64,000 nt of DNA from Cognaticolwellia beringensis (GCF_002076895.1 NZ_CP020465.1:2294001-2358000), one strand, 5' to 3'. Positions 49,633 to 59,043 are shown, counted from the first letter of the stretch. Notes: a model not told the origin generated them from the letters alone. A program made the numbers and translations.

Positions 49633-50063
49633 CAGAAACCCTTTTAAACTAATGTTATTTCTTTAGTCTGAGCAATTTTGATACCAGAAAAATATTTACC
49701 TTTAGCTGCGCTGTCGACGTTTTTAACAAACCCTAAAGGTAAGTTCACCGATAAAGTGGTGAAGTTGACTATTTACTAAAGTTTTTTACTAAAGTTTTTT
49801 ACTGAAGATGAAATTGAAAATAATGGCTTAATTTGGATTCTTTAGTTGATTTACTTTTATTGAGGGTGAGCTCTATTTTTTACATGGCGCTTAAATCTTT
49901 TCAATTTTTTACAGTAATTAAAAAGCAGTTTATATTTCAACTGCTAATATTATTATTTAATGGCTAGAAGATTAATAAAGATATTATTTATTATTAATAG
50001 CTTATGATATTAAATGTGTATCGCCGTAGCGCATAACAAAAGTGAATAGGATAAAACTAAAGC
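49633..50063. other. Divergent intergenic region with tandem 13-base repeat
   Basis: 431 bases. TTACTAAAGTTTT occurs twice in tandem and a third time in part at 49773-49807. The remainder is AT-rich, with AGGAT before the next gene. No coding region is recognised. Confidence 0.45.
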
Positions 50064-51080
50064 TTGAAAAATTTCTCTGAAAAGCACTCACTAGTATCTT
50101 TTATAATCGTGCTCATTATTCTTGGTATTGGAATATCTTATTTTTATTTAAAAAATATTGGGCGTCAGGAAAAAACCTCCATTACGATAGCTGTTTCTAA
50201 GACCCCACTGTCTGCGCCTTTTTATGTTGCTAAAGCGATCAATGCTTTTGATAATACTTGTGCCAAAATTGAGTATGAACAGGTGATAGGAGGTCATGCC
50301 GCATTTGAAAAAGTGATGAACGGCAAGGTTGATTTTGGTACCAGTTCTGATTCTGTTATTGCTTTTCAAAGTTTAGCTAAACATAAGCCGTCCTTTGTAA
50401 CCCATGCAATGTTTGTACAATCTGATAATGACGTGAAATTAATTACTCGCGCCTCTGATAATATTGAATCAACTAGGGATCTCAAAGGGCGGAGAATTGG
50501 GGTTACTAAAGGTACTTCTAGTGAATATATTTTAAGTACTTTGCTAGCCATTGAAGGCTTAACTATTGAGGATGTTGACTTACTTCATTACAAGCCAGAA
50601 CAATTACTTCAGGGTTTTAGTAATGGAGAAGTTGACGCAATTCTACCTTGGGAACCTTTTGCATTTCAAACGCGGCAATTACTTAATAATAAAATAAAAA
50701 TTCACGATACTAAAAGCTTAAGTACGTTGAGCTTTAATTTGCTTTCTCAAACAGCAAATAACCAGCTAGTAGAAAAAGCTCAATGTGTGATTCAAGGATT
50801 ACGAGTAGCCATTGACTATATTGTTTCGAATCCAGAAGAATCTAAAAAAATAGTGGTCGATGAACTACAAGTTGATCCTGCATTTATTGAGTGGGTTTGG
50901 TCTGATTATATTTTTAAGCTTAGCTTGAATCATTCACTTATATTAAATATTAAATCTCAAGCTATTTGGGCAATGGAAGCACAAATAGGTGAGTTTAGTA
51001 GCGTTTACAACTCAGCGCTTTTTGTTGATAGTAGAGCACTATCAAAAGTAGAACCAGGGTCTGTGAATCTATCACTGTAA
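50064..51080 (+). CDS. SsuA/THI5-like periplasmic substrate-binding protein
   Basis: A 338-residue protein anchored or exported by a hydrophobic segment at about 11-30 (LVSFIIVLIILGIGISYFYL) with no lipobox. The rest is a type II binding fold of the nitrate/sulfonate/thiamine-precursor group: TIAVSKTPLSAPFYVAKAINAF, GKVDFGTSSDSVIAFQSL, DLKGRRIGVTKGTSSEYIL and GEVDAILPWEPFAF. The start is TTG, with AGGAT about 12 bases upstream. No permease or ATPase gene follows; a diguanylate cyclase gene lies 13 bases downstream, so sensing rather than transport is the likely role. Confidence 0.78.
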   Translation: MKNFSEKHSLVSFIIVLIILGIGISYFYLKNIGRQEKTSITIAVSKTPLSAPFYVAKAINAFDNTCAKIEYEQVIGGHAAFEKVMNGKVDFGTSSDSVIAFQSLAKHKPSFVTHAMFVQSDNDVKLITRASDNIESTRDLKGRRIGVTKGTSSEYILSTLLAIEGLTIEDVDLLHYKPEQLLQGFSNGEVDAILPWEPFAFQTRQLLNNKIKIHDTKSLSTLSFNLLSQTANNQLVEKAQCVIQGLRVAIDYIVSNPEESKKIVVDELQVDPAFIEWVWSDYIFKLSLNHSLILNIKSQAIWAMEAQIGEFSSVYNSALFVDSRALSKVEPGSVNLSL

Positions 51081-51093
51081 ATAAGGATATTTT

Positions 51094-52437
51094 ATGAAGT
51101 TAAGCTTTCAGCAACACATATACTCTTTTACAATCAGTAGCTGTGTATTTTTTGTTGTCCTTGTTATCAGTATTTTATGGTCAATTCATGTGGTAAATAT
51201 TGCCATAGAAAGAGAAAGGTATGCCAATAAAGTTGAGAATCATGCCAATATTTTAAAACAATTTATTAGCAGTGAGAATATCTATGCTAGCGACTTTAAT
51301 ACTGAAAGTTGGTTGGTTTTAGATAGTGAATTTAGTGAGTTATTGAGTCTACCCCCAAGTTTGACGCCACAACAACAAACCATTCAAAATAGTATTGAAA
51401 GCCAGAATAAAAATGTACTGCGCTTATTTAATGCAATCAATAAAAATAAATTAATAAATGCTGATGACAAGATAAAAACCCATCTAAAAGTAAGGTTAAT
51501 AACACAGTTAGAAGCGATAAAAGCTGACTCGATGCAGTTGTTCAGAAACGTGCAAGTAGATGTAAATAATGTTATTCGACAGCAGGTTATACTTATTTTA
51601 TTTATATTGTCGTTGAGCCTTTTTATTTTAGTTTTTGGTGCTTTTAAGCTAGGTAAAATATTTAGAACCTCACTCAAAGAAATTAAATTAGCTTTTGCAA
51701 AAAATCGCAGTGGAAACTTCCAAAAAATACAACTGACCAATAAGTCAGAAGAGTTTGACAGTATTGCCAACGCATTTAACGAGATGAACAAAGAGCTAAG
51801 TGAAACCACTGTTTCTTTAGAGTCAATGACCAAAATTGTCGCAGAAAGAACCCAAGTACTGGAGCAATTATCTAATACCGACCCGTTAACTGAAGTGGCT
51901 AATCGCCGAGCACTATTTGAACGAGGAAATGCTGAGTTTACTCGTTTTCAAAGAACTAAAAATAAGTTTACGGTTATATTACTAGATTGTGATCTATTTA
52001 AAGATGTAAACGACCAATATGGCCATTCATTTGGTGATGAGGTTTTAAAGCACCTTTGCAAAATATGTACTGGAGAAATACGCAACATTGATTTTTTTGC
52101 CCGTTATGGTGGAGAAGAATTTATAATTATTTTACCTGATAGTGAGCTCCGCGGGGCAGTAAAAACTGCTGAGCGTATTCAAGTTTCTTTAGCAAATAAT
52201 TGTATTGAATTTCAAGGTAACGATATCTTTGTGACTTTAAGTCTAGGGATTTGTTCGGTTAACGAAAAACATAGTAACTTTGAAAATGTGATAAAAGATG
52301 CAGACATTGCCATGTATAGAGCTAAGGAAAATGGCCGAAATAGAATCGAGGTCATCGATGAGGATTCACCAGACAAAGATGCTAAAGATGATGCTAGCTT
52401 AGATACCGCCATTAGTGACGACAATATTTATCATTAA
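51094..52437 (+). CDS. Membrane diguanylate cyclase (GGDEF)
   Basis: A 447-residue protein. Membrane segments at about 10-32 and 163-185 flank a helical periplasmic domain; a HAMP-like linker and coiled coil follow (about 186-260). The GGDEF domain has the active site GGEEF at 339-343 and an RxxD product-inhibition site (RNID, 330-333) at the standard distance. AAGGAT precedes the ATG. It is probably activated by, or coupled to, the binding protein encoded just upstream. The C-terminal tail is acidic (about 425-447). Confidence 0.9.
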   Translation: MKLSFQQHIYSFTISSCVFFVVLVISILWSIHVVNIAIERERYANKVENHANILKQFISSENIYASDFNTESWLVLDSEFSELLSLPPSLTPQQQTIQNSIESQNKNVLRLFNAINKNKLINADDKIKTHLKVRLITQLEAIKADSMQLFRNVQVDVNNVIRQQVILILFILSLSLFILVFGAFKLGKIFRTSLKEIKLAFAKNRSGNFQKIQLTNKSEEFDSIANAFNEMNKELSETTVSLESMTKIVAERTQVLEQLSNTDPLTEVANRRALFERGNAEFTRFQRTKNKFTVILLDCDLFKDVNDQYGHSFGDEVLKHLCKICTGEIRNIDFFARYGGEEFIIILPDSELRGAVKTAERIQVSLANNCIEFQGNDIFVTLSLGICSVNEKHSNFENVIKDADIAMYRAKENGRNRIEVIDEDSPDKDAKDDASLDTAISDDNIYH

Positions 52438-52454
52438 TATCAGTTTTTAACGTT

Positions 52455-54200
52455 TTACACATTTGATATCCACACAGTTTGGTAAGGAGATAACATGATT
52501 TCTTGCGTTAATCCGTATATCTGATCCCCACTAATCAATTCTACCCATGCTTGTGTAACAATTAAATTGAGTTCACTTAAAGGTAATGCCACTGGCTTAT
52601 CTGATATATTACTGACACAAAATATACTTTGTTTTCTATTCTGGCTTTGTCGCCAGAAGCCAAATAACTGTAAGCCTAAATGTAGCGTAAATTGAGTCGC
52701 ATTAGGGTGAAATGCCCGCTGCTTAATGCGAGTATTTAATAATGATTTTAAAGTAGTAAGCACTTTCTCATGATGCAAACTACTATCTGCCAACGCTGTT
52801 TCAAGTTCGTCTTCATCCCAACGATGTCGATTGATAGCGCGGTTATTATGGGTGTTTGCGAGTTTATTATAATCGTTTTGTGTTCCTAGCATGCTGTGAA
52901 TATAAACTCCGGGGACTCCCTCTAGCGCAAACATAATGGCATGTGCACAAATAAAACGTTCAAAATTCCACTGATCTTTACCTGCTACAGTACCTTGTAA
53001 GGCATCGTATAGCGCAATATTCATTTCATACGCTTTTTGCTCGCCATTGTCTGTTGTTCGCCATGAAATTTTGCCCCCAAAACTTTCGATGGTTTGAACT
53101 AAGCTATCAAGCTCAGTATGACTTAATAACCCTTCCGCGGGGCGTAAACCAATGCCGTCGTGTGAAGCAATAAAGTTAAAGTACATGGTGCCGTCTTGCG
53201 AAGGTGGCATGCTCATAAGCCAGCGTTTTAAATGTGTACAATTCCCGGTTAGTAGGGTGTTTATTAACAAAGGCGGCAGTGAAAAGTTATAAATGCCATG
53301 TGCTTCATTGGCGTTACCAAAGTAGGTCAAGTTTTGGGTATTAGGGACATTAGTTTCGGTAATGATGATAGCTTTCGGGTCTGCAGACTCGATTAATGTT
53401 CGCAATAACCTTACAACTTCATGAGTTTGAGGTAAATTAATACAGTCACGACCGACAATTTTCCATAAAAAGGCAATGGCATCAAACCTAAAAATTTTTA
53501 CCCCGCTATCAAGGTATTGTCGAATGATGGATGCAAAGGCTATTAATACTGCGGGGTTGCGAAAGTCAAAGTCGACTTGATCATGGCTAAAGGTACACCA
53601 CACAAATTTTTGCCCTTTCCCGGTCGCCACCGCTTTTAATAATGGTGATGTTCTTGGTCGAACAACGGTTGATAAGTCATCGTCTAGTTGTGCGGTAAAG
53701 AAAAAATCATGCCCTGGTCCTTCGCCTTTTATAAAGTTATCGAACCATGCACTTCGGCTTGAACAATGATTAATCACCAAATCTGACATCAACTGATAAT
53801 GTTGACTTATTTCAGTAATATCTTGCCAAGAGCCTAATGACTCATTGACCGAAGAGTAATCAATAACCGAAAAGCCATCATCAGAGCTGTACGGGAAAAA
53901 AGGCAAAATGTGGACACTATTAATAGTGTCTTTCAGATGGTTATCTAAAAACCCCTTTAAAGTCTGTAACGGTTTTTGGCCTGCTTTAATGATGCTATCA
54001 CCGTAAGTAATTAATACAATGTCAGTTTCTGACCAATGATTAGTAAAAGGTTGTGGTGGTGTTATATCATCAGTTAGTCGCATAATATCAATGAGTGTTT
54101 CAGCAATTTCATCCGTTGACTGCTTAAGTATGATATTTTCATAAATAGTCGAAAGTTGTTGAATTAACTTGTTTTTTAACGGTTCAATGTGCGCCGACAT
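52455..54200 (-). CDS. GH13_18 glucosylglycerate phosphorylase-like enzyme
   Basis: A 581-residue sucrose-phosphorylase-type glycoside hydrolase. It has LPFFPYSSDDGFSVIDY near 99-115, the nucleophile D240 in IFRFDAIAF, the acid/base E282 in IITETNVP and the transition-state Asp D348 in ASHDGIG. GH13_18 includes sucrose phosphorylase and glucosylglycerate phosphorylase (the E. coli YcjM type). Here the operon encodes glucosyl-3-phosphoglycerate synthase, phosphatase and glycerate kinase, so glucosylglycerate plus phosphate giving glucose-1-phosphate plus glycerate is the best guess. There is no signal peptide; it is cytoplasmic. It is last in the operon. Confidence 0.82.
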   Translation of the reverse strand: MSAHIEPLKNKLIQQLSTIYENIILKQSTDEIAETLIDIMRLTDDITPPQPFTNHWSETDIVLITYGDSIIKAGQKPLQTLKGFLDNHLKDTINSVHILPFFPYSSDDGFSVIDYSSVNESLGSWQDITEISQHYQLMSDLVINHCSSRSAWFDNFIKGEGPGHDFFFTAQLDDDLSTVVRPRTSPLLKAVATGKGQKFVWCTFSHDQVDFDFRNPAVLIAFASIIRQYLDSGVKIFRFDAIAFLWKIVGRDCINLPQTHEVVRLLRTLIESADPKAIIITETNVPNTQNLTYFGNANEAHGIYNFSLPPLLINTLLTGNCTHLKRWLMSMPPSQDGTMYFNFIASHDGIGLRPAEGLLSHTELDSLVQTIESFGGKISWRTTDNGEQKAYEMNIALYDALQGTVAGKDQWNFERFICAHAIMFALEGVPGVYIHSMLGTQNDYNKLANTHNNRAINRHRWDEDELETALADSSLHHEKVLTTLKSLLNTRIKQRAFHPNATQFTLHLGLQLFGFWRQSQNRKQSIFCVSNISDKPVALPLSELNLIVTQAWVELISGDQIYGLTQEIMLSPYQTVWISNV

Positions 54201-54215
54201 AATCGATAATATCCT

Positions 54216-55442
54216 TTATATTTGATTAAATTCTTGGTTATCTAGTTCTACAGCTTCTTTTAGTTGCGATAAAATATCAGGAATAGCACTGACAACTCGA
54301 TTCCAAGAAGGAATAAATGGCGTCTCCATTGGGTTTTCTAAAAAGGTGTTACCTGCAGTAAGAATATTTTGCGCGAACATTTCTACCGCTTTCTCTTCAT
54401 TATGAATATCAAGTGCAAGGCCATTCATCATGGCGTCATTTCGATAGGTTTCAACATAATCTAAAGCGATACGATAATAAGTAGCTTTTAATGTTCTAAA
54501 TTTTTCAGCGCTAAACGTTTCACCTTGTGTAGCGAGCTTACGAATAAAGGCTTTGCTGATATCAATCGACATTTTTGACAGACCGCCAGCCGTATTATCT
54601 AAAGATAAATCCTGATGTTTATGGTCGTAAGTGGCAGCAATATCAACCTGACATAGACGGTTTGGGGAATAGTTACGATACATTTCAGATAATACGCCTA
54701 TTTCTAAGCCCCAATCACTTGGGATACGAATATCACTTAAAACATCTCTGCGAAAAGAGAATTCGCCGGCTAAGGGATACAAGAAACTGTCCATATACTC
54801 AAGATAGTCGCAATGACCAACGGTTTTTTTCAACGCTTTGATCAACGGGGTAACCAACAAACGAGACACTCGGCCATTAATTTTTCCACCCGCAACACGA
54901 GCATAAAAACCCTTGGCAAATTCATAATTAAAGAGTGGGTTTGCAACAGGGTAGAGCAGTCGGTCAAGTAACTCACGCTCATAAGTTAAAATGTCACAGT
55001 CATGCAAGGCAATTGATTCTGTTTTACCTGACGCTAAAATATAACCCATGCAATACCAAACATTACGTCCTTTACCGAGTTCTTTTGGTGCTAAACCTAG
55101 CGCCTGTAATTTCGCATCAATTGCTTGTAATCTCGGACCGTCATTCCATAACACACGGTGGTGTTGAGGTAATTGGCCAAAAAATGATAACGCGTGTTTG
55201 TATTGTGCTAAATCAGCGCGATCTAAGCCGATAACAATTTCAGACAAATACTTAACGTCTTTAATTTTATTAATAATATCAGGTAAAGCTTTACCTTCTA
55301 ATTCGGAAAATAGCGAAGGTAAAATCAGCCCCAACGAACGTTTTTTTGAGAACTCTAATAATTCAGCAGCCATATTTTCTGGCTCGCGTTGAGCTAAGTT
55401 ATGTAACGTGGTAACAGTTCCATTTTGATAAAAGTCAGCCAT
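54216..55442 (-). CDS. gpgS: Glucosyl-3-phosphoglycerate synthase (GT81-like)
   Basis: A 408-residue GT-A glycosyltransferase. ILPSLFSELEGKALPDIINKI and YLSEIVIGLDRAD form the nucleotide-sugar site; DCD in IALHDCDILTYER is the metal-binding DxD; KGFYARV and WGLEIGVLSEMYRN are further GpgS-type features. It should transfer glucose from an NDP-glucose to 3-phosphoglycerate. I start at ATG 55442 (MADFYQNG), with AGAGG five bases upstream; the frame is open upstream to 55592, but that part overlaps the phosphatase gene. A mannosyl version (MpgS) is the main alternative. Confidence 0.82.
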   Translation of the reverse strand: MADFYQNGTVTTLHNLAQREPENMAAELLEFSKKRSLGLILPSLFSELEGKALPDIINKIKDVKYLSEIVIGLDRADLAQYKHALSFFGQLPQHHRVLWNDGPRLQAIDAKLQALGLAPKELGKGRNVWYCMGYILASGKTESIALHDCDILTYERELLDRLLYPVANPLFNYEFAKGFYARVAGGKINGRVSRLLVTPLIKALKKTVGHCDYLEYMDSFLYPLAGEFSFRRDVLSDIRIPSDWGLEIGVLSEMYRNYSPNRLCQVDIAATYDHKHQDLSLDNTAGGLSKMSIDISKAFIRKLATQGETFSAEKFRTLKATYYRIALDYVETYRNDAMMNGLALDIHNEEKAVEMFAQNILTAGNTFLENPMETPFIPSWNRVVSAIPDILSQLKEAVELDNQEFNQI

Positions 55443-55455
55443 GATATACCTCTGA

Positions 55456-56313
55456 TTAAATTGAGTGTGAACCTTGTTGTGCAGCGAGTAGTTGCTCAGC
55501 CAGGAGTTGCTGTATTGATTCTGCCCAGCCTTGTGGTCCATATAATCGGCTTTGGCTAGTTTTATATTGTCGATACAATGTGGGAAAATCATGAACGGGT
55601 GAGCGTATTTGCACCGCTATGTCTGCCGCTTCTAACATGGGGGTGTCATTTTCACCGTCACCTAAGGCAATGGTGTAGACCGAACTGCTATTGTAATATT
55701 CTCGATATTGTTCGGTTAACCAAATAAGTGCTTGGCCTTTGTCACAAAAGCCTTCAATATGGATAAATCTTCCGCCATGAACAACGCTGGCGCCTAATTC
55801 AACTAACTGCTCAATAAAGGCTTTTTTTGTTACCTTATCACCCAACCATTGTATTGGTTCACCGTATTGTCGCTGCTTAGCCCGTTCAGCTTGTGCTAAA
55901 TCTAAACCGGTTATGTCGCTTAACTCTGCGACTGATAACGATGAAAATCCTCGATAAAACTGACTAAATTCAGCACTAAGCTCAGAGAGTAAATTTAGCC
56001 AATGCTGTCTGGGTAAACTGAACGATTTAACCCAATAGTTACCGATAATTTCGGTATCTTCGGGCTGTGAATTAAAGGTGTTGATTGGGATGAATATAGC
56101 CGCGCCATTCTCGATAATAAATGGTGTATCAAGTTTGAGTTCGGCATGAATCACTTCAAGTTCAGCAAATGTTTTACTGGTATTTAAAATCACCGGAATG
56201 TTGGCATTGCGTAATTGTTGCAGTGTTAGCTCAGCTGCCGTTGATTGATAACTATAATGGTCAAGTAGTGTGCCGTCTAGGTCACTGAATATAATGGCTT
56301 TTTTAGTAGTCAT
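55456..56313 (-). CDS. HAD-type mannosyl/glucosyl-3-phosphoglycerate phosphatase
   Basis: A 285-residue HAD IIB phosphatase of the MpgP group. Motif I is FSDLDGTLLDH; the cap region has FIIENGAAIFIP and FRGFSSLSVAELSDITGL, typical of MpgP/YedP; motif III/IV is CDKGQAL and LGDGENDTPMLEAAD. It would dephosphorylate glucosyl-3-phosphoglycerate to glucosylglycerate. It overlaps the glycerate kinase gene by four bases and precedes gpgS by 13 bases. Confidence 0.83.
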   Translation of the reverse strand: MTTKKAIIFSDLDGTLLDHYSYQSTAAELTLQQLRNANIPVILNTSKTFAELEVIHAELKLDTPFIIENGAAIFIPINTFNSQPEDTEIIGNYWVKSFSLPRQHWLNLLSELSAEFSQFYRGFSSLSVAELSDITGLDLAQAERAKQRQYGEPIQWLGDKVTKKAFIEQLVELGASVVHGGRFIHIEGFCDKGQALIWLTEQYREYYNSSSVYTIALGDGENDTPMLEAADIAVQIRSPVHDFPTLYRQYKTSQSRLYGPQGWAESIQQLLAEQLLAAQQGSHSI

Positions 56314-57191
56314 ACATTTTCAACTATCGGCATGTGTGTAATGTTTCTAGCGTAATCTAGATAAAAAATAGCGTCAGCAGACTGCGAAATGGTATTACAT
56401 GCTTGCACGCTTAGTCGCTGAAAATATTGCGTGAAATTTAGAATGCCAGCAGATTTCATTATTTTTGAATTCGCTAAATCGATATTTCTGTCCTTCAATT
56501 TTTGTTCTTGCTCCAAACGCCATTTGTATACGCAATCGAATGAAGGCGCCTGCAACGCTAACCAGAAATCCATCTGTTCATATAAGGGTTGGTAGTTAAG
56601 TTTTAGCTGCTCATTGACATAACAGCGCCAGTCACCGTTAGCATCGTGCTTAAGTTCAAGTTCATTGACTGGGGCTTTTAATTGTTCGTCTGTTTGTGGT
56701 TTCACACCCCAGCACCATCCTTCTAATAAAATAATATCTATCGGGTGTTCAACTGCTTGCCATTGTTCTTCAGGGAAAGGTTCGTCAGTTGCTTTGTTAA
56801 ATCTTGGAATAGAAAAGCCGTTTTGTTTCGCTTTTAACTTTTTTAATACATCCTCCAGCATCTTCATGTCATGAGTACCAGGCACACCACGAGTCGCTAA
56901 TAATGGGTGTATGTCATGTGCTAATTGCTGGCGTTTTTCGCCTGTGAAGTAGAAGTCATCTAACGACATTACAACAATATTTAATTGATGTGTTTTTGTC
57001 AGATATTCGGCAATAAAATCGGTGAGTGTTGATTTACCACTGCCTTGGCAGCCATTAATACCAACAAAGTATGCATTGCTACTTTTTGTAAACTGGCTAA
57101 ATATTCGCTCGGCAAGAGGTTGGTAGTAGTCTTTCGCTGTTTGTCTAAATTTTTCAGGTAGTTTGTGTTGTTTTATAAAAGTAGAAAGCAT
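56310..57191 (-). CDS. Glycerate kinase-like P-loop kinase
   Basis: A P-loop kinase of the plant-type D-glycerate 3-kinase / YggC family. Walker A is GINGCQGSGKSTL (about 45-57); VVMSLDDFYFTGEKRQ, ATRGVPGTHDM, IPRFNKATDEPFPEEQW and LLEGWCWGV are the other family blocks. It would phosphorylate the glycerate released by the phosphorylase, returning 3-phosphoglycerate. I use ATG 57191, with AGGG eight bases upstream; GTG 57200 is in frame but would overlap that site. It is the first gene of the operon. Confidence 0.82.
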   Translation of the reverse strand: MLSTFIKQHKLPEKFRQTAKDYYQPLAERIFSQFTKSSNAYFVGINGCQGSGKSTLTDFIAEYLTKTHQLNIVVMSLDDFYFTGEKRQQLAHDIHPLLATRGVPGTHDMKMLEDVLKKLKAKQNGFSIPRFNKATDEPFPEEQWQAVEHPIDIILLEGWCWGVKPQTDEQLKAPVNELELKHDANGDWRCYVNEQLKLNYQPLYEQMDFWLALQAPSFDCVYKWRLEQEQKLKDRNIDLANSKIMKSAGILNFTQYFQRLSVQACNTISQSADAIFYLDYARNITHMPIVENV

Positions 57192-57463
57192 AAATTTCAC
57201 CCTAGCTAAATATTCATATCTTTATACCTTCAACTCTTATGCCACTATCTTTAATGTGTAAGGCTTTAGTGTAGAGTGCTGTAAAATAATAGGTTTTTAT
57301 TGTTTTTGTAGGTTCACTGGAAAATTTTAAGCAGGCCTGACGTGCACCATAGAAACTAATTGTTCTATATTGGTGCAATTAATCTATGTACTTATGTTGG
57401 GAGAGTGCTAATAGACGAGGCAGAATAAAATGGAGTTAAGCAGCGTAATGTAAATGATGCACT

Positions 57464-58336
57464 TTAACCAATGAAATCTATAATGGTCTTTTTAATAAAC
57501 TTACTGCGGTTGTTTTCTAGCGAGTGGCGGTTCTGACATAAATACAGTGTTTCATTCACCGAGTGTTCTAATAAATGTACCTTTAACTCCTCGGGGTTAC
57601 TAAAGGCATTGGCAGCATGCAAAGGTAGCACGGTAAAACCAAGCCCACGACTAACGGGTTTAAGAATTAAGCTAATTTGATTTGAAAAACCTCGGTGCTC
57701 AAGTTGGTTAATATGGTCAAACTGAGGATAGTTTTTACTGAGTAACAGCTTTGCATGATGCTGGCCATCAGGATGCCCTATAAAGCCGATTTTTGTCAGT
57801 TGTTGCCAAGATATATTCGTGACATTATTGGAAGTTACCAACACCAGCGGCTCAACGGCAACTTTTTGGCTAACAATATTTTCTGCTTTACTCAGTTCAG
57901 TGACCAAGCCAATATCAATTTTACGATCAGCTAAGTCTTGCTCAATATTTTTATTAGGAGCAAACCTGTAGTCTATAGCTAATTGGGTGTGTTGTTGCTG
58001 TATATCGAGCATATATGGATATAACTTTAAACCAATACTGCCCGGCGAGGCAATTTTTACCGTGCCAGTATACGGATCATCTTGTTTGATTGATTTTTCT
58101 AACTCAGCTGAACTCTGTAATAAACTTTGCCCCTGTTGATTCAATTTAATACCTGCGTCGGTGAGGGAAAAAGACTTACCCTCGCGGATCAGCAATGGCG
58201 TGTTTAGTTGCTGTTCAAGTTTTTTTATCTGTTGACTGACCCCAGATTGGGTCATAAAAAGCAAGTCGGCAGTTTTGGTGAAGTGGCCAACCTCAACTAA
58301 TGTGCAGAATGTTCTTAACCAAACAAGATTAATCAT
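57464..58336 (-). CDS. LysR-family transcriptional regulator
   Basis: A 290-residue regulator. The N-terminal winged helix-turn-helix (about 1-60) has LRTFCTLVEVGHFTKTADLL and FMTQSGVSQQIKKLEQQLNTPL; the C-terminal effector-binding domain begins near 90 (TVKIASPGSIGLKLYPYM) and has VSRGLGFTVLPLHAA. It is divergent from the VOC gene, with a perfect palindrome in between, so it probably controls that gene and itself. The effector is unknown. Confidence 0.88.
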   Translation of the reverse strand: MINLVWLRTFCTLVEVGHFTKTADLLFMTQSGVSQQIKKLEQQLNTPLLIREGKSFSLTDAGIKLNQQGQSLLQSSAELEKSIKQDDPYTGTVKIASPGSIGLKLYPYMLDIQQQHTQLAIDYRFAPNKNIEQDLADRKIDIGLVTELSKAENIVSQKVAVEPLVLVTSNNVTNISWQQLTKIGFIGHPDGQHHAKLLLSKNYPQFDHINQLEHRGFSNQISLILKPVSRGLGFTVLPLHAANAFSNPEELKVHLLEHSVNETLYLCQNRHSLENNRSKFIKKTIIDFIG

Positions 58337-58345
58337 AACAAAACG

Positions 58346-58357
58346 TACTCATGAGTA
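58346..58357. promoter_or_regulatory. Palindrome, candidate LysR-type operator
   Basis: TACTCATGAGTA, a perfect 12-base palindrome, lies 10 bases upstream of the LysR start codon in the 94-base divergent gap. LysR-family sites are usually T-N11-A dyads, so this is a positional guess. Confidence 0.4.
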
Positions 58358-58430
58358 TAAGTAATGATAATTTTTCATAATTTATAATATTACCTATACT
58401 TTGTCCATCAAATTAAAAGAGGTTATTAAC

Positions 58431-58934
58431 ATGAGCAAAGCATATCCAAGAACATTTTCACATATTGGTATTTCAGTACCAAGCGTCGAACTGGCTGTAA
58501 AATTTTATACTGAAGTTTTAGGTTGGTATTTAATTATGGAGCCAACAGAAGTTGTTGAAGACGACAGTGCTATAGGGCTGATGTGTACTGATGTATTCGG
58601 TGCTAATTGGGAAAAATTCAAAATTGCCCATATGTCGACAGGCGACCGTATTGGTGTAGAGTTGTTTGAATTTAAAAATCAGCAAAACCCTGAGAATAAT
58701 TTTGAATACTGGAAAACCGGCGTCTTTCACTTTTGCGTGCAAGATCCAAACCTTGAAGAATTGGTGGAAAAAATTGTCGCTGCTGGCGGTAAAAAGCGTA
58801 TGGCAGAGCCTCGTTACTATTACCCTGGTGAAAAACCTTACCGTATGATTTACATGGAAGACCCGTTTGGTAATATCCTAGAAATTTATAGTCATAGTTA
58901 TGAATTAACTTATGCCCAAGGCGCTTATCAATAA
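58431..58934 (+). CDS. VOC-family dioxygenase-like protein
   Basis: A 167-residue vicinal oxygen chelate protein. The metal ligands expected in the family are visible: His in RTFSHIGISVPSV, His in VFHFCVQD and Glu in DPFGNILEIYSHSYE. The pattern fits lactoylglutathione lyase or extradiol-dioxygenase-like members. I start at ATG 58431, with AAGAGG eight bases upstream; the frame is open ten codons further. It is divergent from the LysR gene, which suggests an inducible detoxification or catabolic step; the substrate is unknown. Confidence 0.83.
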   Translation: MSKAYPRTFSHIGISVPSVELAVKFYTEVLGWYLIMEPTEVVEDDSAIGLMCTDVFGANWEKFKIAHMSTGDRIGVELFEFKNQQNPENNFEYWKTGVFHFCVQDPNLEELVEKIVAAGGKKRMAEPRYYYPGEKPYRMIYMEDPFGNILEIYSHSYELTYAQGAYQ

Positions 58935-59015
58935 AACTCTGCAATCACGTTCCAATGAGAGTAAAACCAAGCGGGTTAATGAATTAGCCCGCTTGTTATT
59001 TAGTTGTAATAGTAA

Positions 59016-59043
59016 TGAACTTTCCTGCTCATTAAACCGTATA
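59016..59043 (+). promoter_or_regulatory. Variant ECF-type promoter of the small-protein operon
   Basis: TGAACT (59016-59021), 16-base spacer, CGTATA (59038-59043). The -10 and spacing equal those of the sigma gene promoter; the -35 differs by one base and is closer to the classical RpoE GAACT. The start codon lies 53 bases downstream. Confidence 0.45.
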
